Shown piece by piece: positions 1 through 6,710 of a stretch of 14,723 nucleotides of DNA. The DNA is taken from NCBI GenBank assembly GCA_025923175.1, contig JAICGL010000029.1, forward strand, positions 1-14,723. The letters are read 5' to 3'. The stretch is from Acidimicrobiia bacterium (GTDB lineage: Bacteria; Actinomycetota; Acidimicrobiia; IMCC26256; BP-133). Within the stretch, counting starts at the first letter, position 1. Each line of letters begins with the position of its first letter. The translations under genes and the position numbers were made by a program. The notes below the pieces were generated by a model that was not told the origin of the DNA, did not search any database, and saw nothing but the letters and a program-made list of their open reading frames with translations.

Positions 1-2
1 CT

Positions 3-662
3 GTGAAAATCGGGATCCTGGGAGGCACCGGACCGGCCGGGAGCGGCCTCGCCGCCCGCCTGACGGCGGGGGGTCAGAAGGTCTACCTGGGCTCGCGCGA
101 CCCGGCCAAGGCGGATGCGACCGTCCGCAAGCTCGTCGAGCACTGGGGGCCCGGCATGGGCCACATCGAGCCTGGCTCCAACGCGGAGGTGGCCGAGAAA
201 GCCGAGATCGTGGTGCTCGCCACCACTGCCCGGGCCACCGTGTCGGCCGCCGGAGAGCACGCGGCGCGCCTGGCCGGAAAGCCGGTGGTGTCGATGGCCA
301 ATGCCGTGCACCGGGTCGGTTCGAGCTTCGAGCTCGTCCCCACCGAGGAGGGCTCCATCGCCCAGGCGGTGCAGAAGGCCGCGCCCGAGGCGCTGGTGGC
401 CGCTGCCCTTCACCACATTCCCGCCGTGGCGCTGTTGGACCTCAACAAGACCGTGCTCCACGGCGACGTCGCCGTGGTGTCCGACGATCTCGAGGCGATG
501 CGGGCCACCCAGGCGCTGGTCTCGGCCATGCCGGAGCTGCGCCCGCTCGACGGTGGGCCGCTGGAGAACGCCATCGGCCTCGAGGCGTTCTGTGCCGTCC
601 TCCTCACCGTGAACCTGCGCTACGGAGGCAAGGCGACCCTGCGTCTCATGCCTGCGCATTAG
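3..662 (+). CDS. npdG: NADPH-dependent F420 reductase (F420H2:NADP+ oxidoreductase)
   Basis: Transfers hydride between reduced coenzyme F420 and NADP+ in the cytoplasm, linking F420 pools to NADPH. The 219-residue product has the usual family length. An N-terminal Rossmann fold starts at residue 3 with the glycine-rich GILGGTGPAGSG loop. The strand-2 end GSRDPAKA (S31, R32) is the typical NADPH 2'-phosphate pocket. The C-terminal part carries family-typical stretches: LVAAALHHIPA at 131-141 and PLENAIGLEAF near 186-196. The start is GTG at position 3, giving MKIGILGG, the expected N-terminus; only two bases precede it, so its ribosome site cannot be seen. It lies 25 bases before mshC on the same strand and may be cotranscribed with it. 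The alternative is a generic NADP-binding oxidoreductase of the same fold, but the C-terminal motifs favour NpdG. Confidence 0.9.
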   Translation: MKIGILGGTGPAGSGLAARLTAGGQKVYLGSRDPAKADATVRKLVEHWGPGMGHIEPGSNAEVAEKAEIVVLATTARATVSAAGEHAARLAGKPVVSMANAVHRVGSSFELVPTEEGSIAQAVQKAAPEALVAAALHHIPAVALLDLNKTVLHGDVAVVSDDLEAMRATQALVSAMPELRPLDGGPLENAIGLEAFCAVLLTVNLRYGGKATLRLMPAH

Positions 663-687
663 TGCCCCGCCACTAGGTTCGAAGAGC

Positions 688-1893
688 GTGCCGATCCGCC
701 TCTACGACACCCTCCAACAGGCCATCGTCCCGTTCGAGCCGCCGAAGGTCGTGCGGATCTACGTCTGCGGCATCACCCCCTACGACTCGACCCACCTGGG
801 GCATGCCGCCACCTATCTGACCTACGACGTCCTCATCCGCCGGCTGGAGGAGCTGGGCCACGAGGTCTCGCTCGTCCGCAACGTGACCGACGTCGACGAC
901 TCGATCCTGCCGAAGGCGCGCCAGCTCGGTGTGAACTATCTCGAGCTGGCGGAGGCCGAGATGGCCCGGTTCCGCTCCGACATGGAGGCCCTCGGGATGC
1001 GCCCGCCGGTCGCGGAGCCCGGGGCCACCGAGGCCGTCCCGCAGATCATCGAGCTGGTCGGGAAGCTCCTCGACAACGGGCACGCCTACCAGGCGGACGG
1101 GTCGGTGTTCTTCGACATCTCGACGTTCCCCGACTACGGGAAGCTCTCGCACTACAGCCGGGAGGACATGCTCCGCATCGCCGCCGAGCGGGGCGGGCGG
1201 CCCGACGACCCAGCCAAGCGCGACCCGCTCGACTTCACGCTCTGGCAGAAGTCGGCGCCGGACGAGCCGGCCTGGGACGCCCCCTTCGGCCCCGGCCGGC
1301 CGGGCTGGCACATCGAGTGCTCGGCCATGGTCCTCTCCGCCCACGGCGAGACCCTCGACCTCCACGGCGGGGGCACCGACCTGATCTTTCCCCACCACGA
1401 GAGCGAGATCGCCCAGAGCACGTCGATCACCGGCCAACCCCTTGCCCGGCACTGGGTGCATTCGGCGATGGTCGCCTACGACGGCGAGAAGATGAGCAAG
1501 TCGCTGGGCAACCTCGTCTTCGTCAGCGACCTCCTCAAGGTGGCCGACCCCCGGGCCATCCGGCTGGCGCTGCTCCGCCACCACTACCGGGCGGGCTTCG
1601 AGTGGTTCGACACCGACCTCGACGAAGGCAAGGCGCTCCTCCGGCGGCTGATGGCGGCAGCAAGCTGCGGCTCCGACCCGGGTTTCACCGGCGGCGCTGA
1701 CCCCCGCCCGTTCGCCGAGGAGGTGCGCGCGGCCCTCGACGACGATCTCGACGTCCCCCGGGCCCTCGACGCCCTCGACGACCTGGCCAGCGCCATCCTC
1801 TCCGGCGGCGATCACCGAGACGCCCCGGCAACACTGGTCGAACTGGCCGATCTCGTCGGCGTCGACCTGACCGTGGCGGTCCGCCCCCGGTGA
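688..1893 (+). CDS. mshC: Cysteine:GlcN-Ins ligase, mycothiol biosynthesis
   Basis: ATP-dependent ligation of cysteine to 1-O-glucosaminyl-inositol, a step of mycothiol synthesis; it is a paralogue of cysteinyl-tRNA synthetase. The 401-residue product is close to MshC length and lacks the full tRNA-binding C-terminal domain of CysRS. The signature YVCGITPYDSTHLGHAATY (residues 25-43) has GIT and HLGH, where CysRS typically has GPT and a HIGH-type motif. Zinc ligand candidates are C28, C211 and H236. The second nucleotide-binding motif KMSKS is at 268-272, within YDGEKMSKSLGNLVFVS. The start is GTG at 688, giving the expected PIRLYDT N-terminus; no strong Shine-Dalgarno is visible. The stop overlaps the next gene's GTG by four bases. 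A cysS identity was considered, but motif and length both favour mshC. MshC implies an actinobacterial host. Confidence 0.9.
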   Translation: MPIRLYDTLQQAIVPFEPPKVVRIYVCGITPYDSTHLGHAATYLTYDVLIRRLEELGHEVSLVRNVTDVDDSILPKARQLGVNYLELAEAEMARFRSDMEALGMRPPVAEPGATEAVPQIIELVGKLLDNGHAYQADGSVFFDISTFPDYGKLSHYSREDMLRIAAERGGRPDDPAKRDPLDFTLWQKSAPDEPAWDAPFGPGRPGWHIECSAMVLSAHGETLDLHGGGTDLIFPHHESEIAQSTSITGQPLARHWVHSAMVAYDGEKMSKSLGNLVFVSDLLKVADPRAIRLALLRHHYRAGFEWFDTDLDEGKALLRRLMAAASCGSDPGFTGGADPRPFAEEVRAALDDDLDVPRALDALDDLASAILSGGDHRDAPATLVELADLVGVDLTVAVRPR

Positions 1894-3158
1894 GAGCCCG
1901 AGCCGCCCGGCCGATGTCAGCTCTGGCGGTGATGGCAGTGCTGGCCGCCGGAGCGGTGGCCCCGTCCGCCGTGGCCCAGACCGCTGTAGCCCAGACGGCT
2001 GTAGCCCAGGCCGCTGGCGTGACCCGGGAGGAAGCCGTCAGGCAGGTCCTCGCCCAACGGGTCGACGCCCTCGAGCGGGGCGATCGGGCGGCGTTTCTCG
2101 ACACCGTCGACATCGCGGCCACCGACGACTTCAAGATCCGGCAGGGTCGCCTCTTCGACGGGCTCCGCTCGCTCCCGTTGGAGTCCTACGAGCTGGAGCT
2201 GCGCACCGACGAGGTGCCCGACCTCGCTGCCGGGCTGGCGGCCCGCTATCCCGGCGCCGAGGCGGTCTTCCTCCCACCGGTCGAGGCCGGGTACCGCCTC
2301 ACCGGCATCGACACCATCGACGCCGTCGACGGCTACTACTACACCTTCCTCCTCCGGGACGGCCGGTGGCGGATCGTCTCCGATCGCGACCTCGAGGACG
2401 TCGGCCTCCCCTCGGCCCGCAACCTGTGGGACTACGGGCCCGTCCACCAGCAGCGGACGGACCACTTCACGATCCTCCATGACCCCGCCGACCGGAAGCG
2501 GGCGGAAGCCCTCGGCACCCTGTGCGAGCAGGGGTATGTCCGGCTGAAGTCAGCCTTCGATAAGGCGATACCCACCCAGATCGTGGTCGTGCTGCCCCAT
2601 ACGCTCGACCAGCTCCGGGAGATCCTCCAGGCCACGTTCGACCTGTCGAACTTCGTGGCCTTCGCCAGCGCGGCTGTCGACCGGGACGACGACTGGAAAG
2701 CGACGGCGCCCAGGGTCTACGTCCAGGACATGAACCTGGCCCGCAGCCGGCGCGACTTCCAGCTCCAGACCTTCCACCACGAGTTCACGCACGTGTCCGC
2801 CTTCGCGCTGGCCGGGCCCTTCGTGCCGTCGTGGGTCCACGAGGGCGTTGCCGACTGGATGGCGGGAGGCGAGAAATCCCCCTCGAAGGTGGACGGGAGC
2901 GACGGCGTCCTCCCCGAGGACTGGGAGTTCACCACGGGCGGCGCCGAGTCGATCATCCGTGCGTACGACGAGAGCACGTCGGCCATGGCGTTCCTAGCCG
3001 CCAGGAAGGGCAAGACCGCACCGCTCGACCTGCTGGCCGAGATCGGCGAGCTCCGGGTGGCGCCGGGCACCGCCGAGTACCGCGTCGACCAGAGCCTCCA
3101 GGCCGTCTACGGCGCAGGCCTCGCCCAGTTCCAGAAGGACTGGAGCGGCGGGAGGTAA
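1890..3158 (+). CDS. Secreted gluzincin-like (peptidase MA-type) zinc metallopeptidase
   Basis: Predicted exported zinc peptidase of unknown substrate. The N-terminus (MRARAARPMSALAV) gives two to three arginines, a hydrophobic core of about residues 11-24, and a likely cleavage near AVA-Q at 28-30, so a signal peptide is clear. Residues 45-190 form a region of unrecognised function. The catalytic part has HEFTH at 297-301 (zinc ligands H297 and H301, catalytic E298) followed by the helix HEGVADW with the probable third ligand E318, the usual gluzincin spacing. The product is 422 residues. The chosen start is GTG 1890, which overlaps the mshC stop (GTGA) and suggests translational coupling; ATG 1914 is an alternative that shortens the n-region. 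A 15-bp tandem repeat lies at the end of the signal sequence. The function in relation to mycothiol is unknown. Confidence 0.8.
   Translation: MRARAARPMSALAVMAVLAAGAVAPSAVAQTAVAQTAVAQAAGVTREEAVRQVLAQRVDALERGDRAAFLDTVDIAATDDFKIRQGRLFDGLRSLPLESYELELRTDEVPDLAAGLAARYPGAEAVFLPPVEAGYRLTGIDTIDAVDGYYYTFLLRDGRWRIVSDRDLEDVGLPSARNLWDYGPVHQQRTDHFTILHDPADRKRAEALGTLCEQGYVRLKSAFDKAIPTQIVVVLPHTLDQLREILQATFDLSNFVAFASAAVDRDDDWKATAPRVYVQDMNLARSRRDFQLQTFHHEFTHVSAFALAGPFVPSWVHEGVADWMAGGEKSPSKVDGSDGVLPEDWEFTTGGAESIIRAYDESTSAMAFLAARKGKTAPLDLLAEIGELRVAPGTAEYRVDQSLQAVYGAGLAQFQKDWSGGR
1971..2015 (+). repeat. 15-bp tandem repeat, three units, in signal-peptide region
   Basis: Three consecutive 15-base units (1971-1985, 1986-2000, 2001-2015), each a variant of GTAGCCCAGACGGCT, encode the repeated peptide VAQTA/VAQAA at residues 28-42 of the secreted metallopeptidase. 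Units two and three differ at two positions. Because 15 is a multiple of three, copy-number change by slippage would keep the reading frame and alter only the linker after the signal peptide. Confidence 0.85.
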
Positions 3159-3196
3159 CCGCCATTAACCAACCCGGGAATCGAACACCGGGTCGG

Positions 3197-3231
3197 AAAA
3201 GGGCGAAGGCCCGCCGGTGCGGGCCCTCGCC
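3197..3231 (-). terminator. Rho-independent terminator of the cold-shock gene
   Basis: Read on the minus strand, GGCGAGGGCCCG (3231-3220), a six-base loop, then CGGGCCTTCGCC (3213-3202) form a 12-bp stem with a single G-U pair. It is followed after one base by TTTT (3200-3197). It lies 21 bases beyond the csp stop codon. On the plus strand the same stem has an A-C mismatch and no T-run, so it is oriented for csp rather than for the convergent metallopeptidase gene. Confidence 0.75.
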
Positions 3232-3252
3232 GGGTCCTGCGAGTGAGGGGCT

Positions 3253-3456
3253 CTAACTGATGCGCCGGACGTTGCCGGCCTGGGGGCCCTTCGGGCCCTG
3301 GCTCACCTCGAACTCGACCTTGTCGTTCTCGTTGAGCGAGCGGTAGCCCGTCTCCTGGATGGCGCTGAAGTGTACGAACACGTCAGGCCCCGACTCTTGC
3401 GAGATGAAGCCGTAACCCTTCTCGGCGTTGAACCACTTGACTACTCCAACCGGCAC
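3253..3456 (-). CDS. csp: Cold-shock protein, CspA family
   Basis: Single-stranded nucleic-acid-binding cold-shock domain protein of 67 residues, a standard length, cytoplasmic; the family acts as RNA chaperone or transcript antiterminator. The RNP1 motif KGYGFIS is at residues 13-19 and the RNP2 motif VFVHF at 26-30, in a full five-strand OB fold ending in GPQAGNVRRI. The start is GTG 3456 (VPVGVVKWF), fixed by a strong AGGAGGG at 3469-3463, six bases upstream. The frame stays open up to 3603, but the upstream residues look non-coding and would extend the family N-terminus. It has its own promoter region and terminator, so it is monocistronic, convergent with the metallopeptidase gene and divergent from rpsR. 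Whether it is cold-induced or constitutive cannot be told from the sequence. Confidence 0.95.
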   Translation of the reverse strand: MPVGVVKWFNAEKGYGFISQESGPDVFVHFSAIQETGYRSLNENDKVEFEVSQGPKGPQAGNVRRIS

Positions 3457-3572
3457 GAACGTCCCTCCTGGTGAAGCTACGCCCCGGGCAAGGCGACCCG
3501 TCGCCAGTGCCGGCGGGGGGTCGAAAGGGAATCTGCTCGAAGCGATTGGACCTGTAGAACCCTTCGGGCGGC

Positions 3573-3581
3573 ACCGTACCA
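3573..3581 (-). promoter_or_regulatory. Possible extended -10 promoter for csp
   Basis: On the minus strand TGGTACGGT matches the extended -10 pattern TGnTAnnnT; the hexamer is TACGGT at 3578-3573. No convincing -35 box lies 17 bases upstream. If used, it would give a 5' leader of roughly 110 bases before the GTG start, and long leaders are common in cold-shock mRNAs. This is a pattern match only. Confidence 0.3.
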
Positions 3582-3632
3582 GCCTCCGTTGCCCGCCGGG
3601 CACGCGCCACTGACGGTTTCCCGACCCTTCAC

Positions 3633-3641
3633 TGCTAGTCT
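3633..3641 (+). promoter_or_regulatory. Possible extended -10 promoter for rpsR-thrS operon
   Basis: TGCTAGTCT matches TGnTAnnnT, with the hexamer TAGTCT at 3636-3641. A partial -35 (CTGACG) lies at 3610-3615 but at an over-long spacing of 20. Predicted transcription would start near 3648, leaving about 24 bases before the rpsR ATG, including the AGGGAG ribosome site at 3661-3666. Confidence 0.4.
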
Positions 3642-3671
3642 GACGGGCCGTTCACGCACGAGGGAGTCTTG

Positions 3672-4178
3672 ATGGCCCGCAACAACGATCGCAGCCGTGG
3701 CTCGAAGCGGGCGCCGGCCGCCGCTTCGCTCCGTCCCCGCCGGGGCAAGCCCAAGGTCTGCGTCTTTTGCCGGGACTCGATCCCCTGGGTTGACTACAAG
3801 GACGCCAACCTCCTTGGGCGTTTCCTCTCGGAGCGGGCCAAGATCAAGGCCCGCCGCACCACCGGCAACTGCAACCGGCACCAGCGTGAAGTGGCCGTGG
3901 CGATCAAGACCGCCCGGGAGCTGGCTCTCCTGCCCTACGCCAAGCGCACGGTGGCCGAGCGGCTCGGCGGGCGCGGTGGCCGGGGTGGTGGGCGCGGCCC
4001 CGGTGGGCCGGGTCGCGGCCCCCGCGAGGACCGCGAGGAGCAGCCCGAAGCCGCAGCCGTCGCCGAAGACGTGTCCGCTGAGGCAATCGACGCCCCCGCC
4101 GAGGACATGGACGATCTCACTGCGGACTTTTCCGCTGGCGAGTCCGAAGACGTCGGCGGCGGCGACGACGAGGAATAG
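3672..4178 (+). CDS. rpsR: 30S ribosomal protein bS18 with long C-terminal extension
   Basis: Structural protein of the small ribosomal subunit. The S18 core spans about residues 29-93 (CVFCRDSIPWVDYKDANLL through TARELALLPYAKR). It keeps a zinc-type set C30, C33, C67 and H70, so this is the cysteine-containing form. The product is 168 residues, about twice the usual 75-90. The extra part is an RGG-rich stretch at 100-118 followed by an acidic, alanine-rich tail at 119-168, probably disordered. ATG 3672 is preferred over the adjacent in-frame TTG 3669 because AGGGAG at 3661-3666 is five bases from the ATG but only two from the TTG. Eleven bases separate it from thrS. In many bacteria rpsR lies with rpsF, ssb and rplI, so this location is uncommon, and a second rpsR may exist elsewhere. 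Confidence 0.92.
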   Translation: MARNNDRSRGSKRAPAAASLRPRRGKPKVCVFCRDSIPWVDYKDANLLGRFLSERAKIKARRTTGNCNRHQREVAVAIKTARELALLPYAKRTVAERLGGRGGRGGGRGPGGPGRGPREDREEQPEAAAVAEDVSAEAIDAPAEDMDDLTADFSAGESEDVGGGDDEE

Positions 4179-4189
4179 GTCTTTGCTCC

Positions 4190-6199
4190 GTGGCTGAGGT
4201 CACGGTCAAGCTTCCGGACGGCTCGACCCGCCAGTACCCCGCAGGCGTGACGCCGGGCGAGGTGGCCGCCTCGATCGGGCGGCGCCTGGCCGACGCAGCC
4301 GTGGCCGCCCAGGTCGATGGCGTGACGGTCGACCTCGACCGCCAGATCTCCGACGACGCCGACGTTGCGATCATCACGGCTGACTCGGCCGACGGGCTCT
4401 ACGTGTTGCGCCATTCCACGGCCCACGTCTTGGCGCAGGCCGTCCTCGACCTGTTTCCCGGCGCCCGCTACGCCATCGGCCCGCCGATCGCCGACGGCTT
4501 CTACTACGACTTTGAACTGCCCGCCCGTCCTGATGGAACACCGGCGCACTTCACCGAGGCCGACCTCGAGCGGATCGACGCCCGGATGCGGGAGATCATC
4601 GGCGAGGCCCAGCCCTTCGTCCGGGAGGAGATGGACAAGCCGGCCGGGCTCGAGCTCTTCGCCGACCAGCCGTTCAAGCGCGAGATCATCGAAGGGGCGG
4701 AGAGCACCGAAGGCGCCGAGGGTGGCGTCGTATCGGTCTACCGCAACCCTCAACCGTCCGGCGCTGTGTCTTCGGGGACACCCCGAGCCCCGGGATCGGC
4801 ATCGTTCGTCGACCTGTGCCGGGGGCCGCACGTGCCTCACACCAAGCGGCTCGGCGCCTTCAAGCTCATGAAGGTCGCCGGCGCCTACTGGCGGGGCGAC
4901 GAGAAGCGCCCGATGCTGCAACGGATCTACGGCACCGCCTGGGCCACCAAGAAGGACCTCGAGGAGCACCTCCACCGGCTGGAGGAAGCCGAGCGGCGCG
5001 ACCACCGCAAGCTCGGTGTGGAGCTCGACCTGATCTCCTTCCCCGACGAGCTCGGCGGCGGGCTGGCCGTCTGGCACCCCAAGGGCGCCAAGATCCGCAA
5101 GCAGATGGAGGACTTCTCCCGGGCGGAGCACGAGGCGGCCAACTACGAGTTCGTCGTCACCCCCCACCTGACGAAGGCGAACCTGTTCGAGACCAGCGGG
5201 CACCTCGACTTCTACGCGGAGGGGATGTACCCCCCGATGGAGATGGAGGGGGCGAAGTACTACCCGAAGCCGATGAACTGCCCGATGCATTGCCTGATCT
5301 ACCGGTCGCGCACCCGCTCCTACCGGGAGCTGCCGCTGCGCCTCTTCGAGTTCGGGACGGTCTATCGCTATGAACGTTCCGGCGTGCTCCACGGGCTGCT
5401 CCGCACCCGCGGCTTCACGCAGGACGACAGCCACATCTACTGCACGCCCGACCAGATCGTGCCGGAGCTCACGTCGCTGCTCGGCTTCGTCCTGCGGATC
5501 CTGCGCACGTTCGGCTTCGAACACTTCGAGGCCGAGCTGTCGACGCGGCCGGAAGGAAAGTCGGTCGGCGCCGACGAGGACTGGGAGCGCGCCACCGAAG
5601 CGCTGCACGAGGCGTTGCGCCAGTCCGGGCTGCCGTACACGGTGGCCGAGGGTGAAGGCGCCTTCTACGGCCCCAAGATCGACGTGCACCTGAAGGACGC
5701 CATCGGGCGCCGCTGGCAGCTGTCAACGCTGCAGGTCGACTTCAACCACCCGATCCGCTTCGACCTCACCTACGTCGGCGAGGACAACGAGCGGCACCGG
5801 CCGATCATGATCCACCGGGCCTTGTTCGGTTCGGTGGAACGGTTCTTCGGCATCCTGGTCGAGCATTACGCCGGCGCCTTCCCGACGTGGCTGGCCCCGG
5901 TGCAGGTGCAGGTGCTGCCGGTGGCCGACCGCCACGACGACTACGCCGTTCGCGTCGTCGACCGGCTGGCCTCCGCCGGGTTCCGGGCGGAACTGACCGA
6001 CGCCACGCACGACACGCTCGGCGCCCGGGTCCGCAAGGGCAAGCTCGAGAAGCTTCCCTACCTGCTCGTGGTCGGAGACTCCGACGTGGAAGGCCAGACC
6101 GTGGGGGTCAACGTGCGGGGCGCGGAGCGCCCTGAGCGTGACGTCCCCCTCGACGACTTCGTCGCCCGCCTGGCCGCCGAGGTGGCGGCCCGCTCGTAG
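4190..6199 (+). CDS. thrS: Threonine--tRNA ligase
   Basis: Charges tRNA-Thr in the cytoplasm. The 669-residue product shows all domains in order. TGS domain, about 1-63. Editing domain with HSTAH (H75, H79) and CRGPH (C210, H214). Class II catalytic core with motif 2 (FEFGTVYRYERSGVLHGLLR, from residue 386), zinc ligands C364, H415 and H542, and motif 3 around residues 541-552. Anticodon-binding domain, about 565-665. The start is GTG 4190 (MAEVTVKLPDGS). A stretch at about residues 186-205 (NPQPSGAVSSGTPRAPGSAS) interrupts the usual short link between VSVYR and FVDLCRGPH and coincides with a repeat-like DNA segment. All catalytic and editing residues remain. The gene is followed 16 bases later by a HIT gene, as in mycobacteria. 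Confidence 0.97.
   Translation: MAEVTVKLPDGSTRQYPAGVTPGEVAASIGRRLADAAVAAQVDGVTVDLDRQISDDADVAIITADSADGLYVLRHSTAHVLAQAVLDLFPGARYAIGPPIADGFYYDFELPARPDGTPAHFTEADLERIDARMREIIGEAQPFVREEMDKPAGLELFADQPFKREIIEGAESTEGAEGGVVSVYRNPQPSGAVSSGTPRAPGSASFVDLCRGPHVPHTKRLGAFKLMKVAGAYWRGDEKRPMLQRIYGTAWATKKDLEEHLHRLEEAERRDHRKLGVELDLISFPDELGGGLAVWHPKGAKIRKQMEDFSRAEHEAANYEFVVTPHLTKANLFETSGHLDFYAEGMYPPMEMEGAKYYPKPMNCPMHCLIYRSRTRSYRELPLRLFEFGTVYRYERSGVLHGLLRTRGFTQDDSHIYCTPDQIVPELTSLLGFVLRILRTFGFEHFEAELSTRPEGKSVGADEDWERATEALHEALRQSGLPYTVAEGEGAFYGPKIDVHLKDAIGRRWQLSTLQVDFNHPIRFDLTYVGEDNERHRPIMIHRALFGSVERFFGILVEHYAGAFPTWLAPVQVQVLPVADRHDDYAVRVVDRLASAGFRAELTDATHDTLGARVRKGKLEKLPYLLVVGDSDVEGQTVGVNVRGAERPERDVPLDDFVARLAAEVAARS
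4748..4796 (-). repeat. Diverged, inverted copy of the GC-rich palindromic element (candidate)
   Basis: On the minus strand this segment reads CCCGGGG, two bases, CGGGG-TGT-CCCCG, then CAGCGCCGG. This is the same order of blocks as in the element at 9077-9133, with shorter G and C runs and a few extra bases. A hairpin TCGGGG-TGT-CCCCGA sits at 4786-4772. It lies exactly where thrS carries about 16-20 residues beyond the normal sequence. Similarity in such GC-rich DNA can arise by chance, so this copy is less certain than the other two. Confidence 0.45.
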
Positions 6200-6215
6200 T
6201 CGTGCCGAGACACCT

Positions 6216-6710
6216 GTGACGGCAGGAATGGAACGGCTGTGGGCCGGGTGGCGCTCGGCGTACATCTCCGGCATCGCCGGCGGCGAGGACGGCTGCCTGT
6301 TCTGCACCCTGCTGTCCGGGGAGGACGAAGAGTCGCTGATCCTGGAACGGACGCCGCTCAGCTTCACCGTCCTCAATGCGTTCCCCTACACGTCCGGCCA
6401 TCTCATGGTTGCGCCGATCCGCCACGAGTCGGAAATGCAGGGGCTGTCGCCGGAGGAAGGCTCCGCGCTCTTCACCGGCCTGCAACGGGCGACGCATGCC
6501 TTGCAGGAGGCGATCCATCCGGAAGCGTTCAATGTCGGCGCCAACCTCGGCCGGGAAGCCGGCGCCGGGGTCCCGGGCCATCTGCACTTCCACGCCGTCC
6601 CCCGCTGGGGCGGCGACACCAACTTCATGACGTCCCTCGCCGAGGTCCGTGTGATTCCCGAAGACCTGCACACCACCTGGCAGAAGCTCCGCGCCGTGTG
6701 GCCGACATGA
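6216..6710 (+). CDS. HIT-family protein, Ap4A phosphorylase-like
   Basis: Histidine-triad nucleotide hydrolase or phosphorylase, probably acting on diadenosine polyphosphates. It shows the HIT motif GHLHFHAVPRW with H122, H124 and H126 (H124 the likely nucleophile), a CLFC pair at 27-30, and the stretches FPYTSGHLMVAPIRH and FNVGANLGREAGAG characteristic of the mycobacterial Rv2613c type. The 164-residue length fits that group. GTG 6216 is taken as the start; ATG 6228 (MERLWAGWRSAYI) is equally possible, with AGGA too close to it to be a good ribosome site. Gene order thrS then HIT matches mycobacteria. The stop overlaps the next gene's ATG by four bases. Phosphorylase versus hydrolase activity cannot be told from the sequence. 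Confidence 0.9.
   Translation: MTAGMERLWAGWRSAYISGIAGGEDGCLFCTLLSGEDEESLILERTPLSFTVLNAFPYTSGHLMVAPIRHESEMQGLSPEEGSALFTGLQRATHALQEAIHPEAFNVGANLGREAGAGVPGHLHFHAVPRWGGDTNFMTSLAEVRVIPEDLHTTWQKLRAVWPT

Noticed and set aside
673..1815. 380-codon minus-strand open frame opposite mshC
   Set aside because: Antisense shadow rich in V, G, R, E and D with no motif; mshC on the plus strand has complete catalytic motifs.
688..1893. Calling this gene cysS
   Set aside because: The product has GIT-PYD-STHLGHAATY and KMSKSLGNLVFVS typical of MshC, and its 401 residues are too short for a full CysRS.
3168..3195. Intact tRNA gene on the minus strand
   Set aside because: Only a T-loop-like string is present; the canonical 5-bp T-stem has two mismatches and no other arms are found.
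3253..3603. Longer 116-residue version of the cold-shock protein
   Set aside because: AGGAGGG lies six bases before GTG 3456; the extra 49 residues have no cold-shock homology and the family starts at this point.
3935..5689. 584-codon minus-strand open frame
   Set aside because: It runs antisense to rpsR and thrS, both certain genes; its product is low-complexity and matches no family. It is typical third-position GC shadowing.
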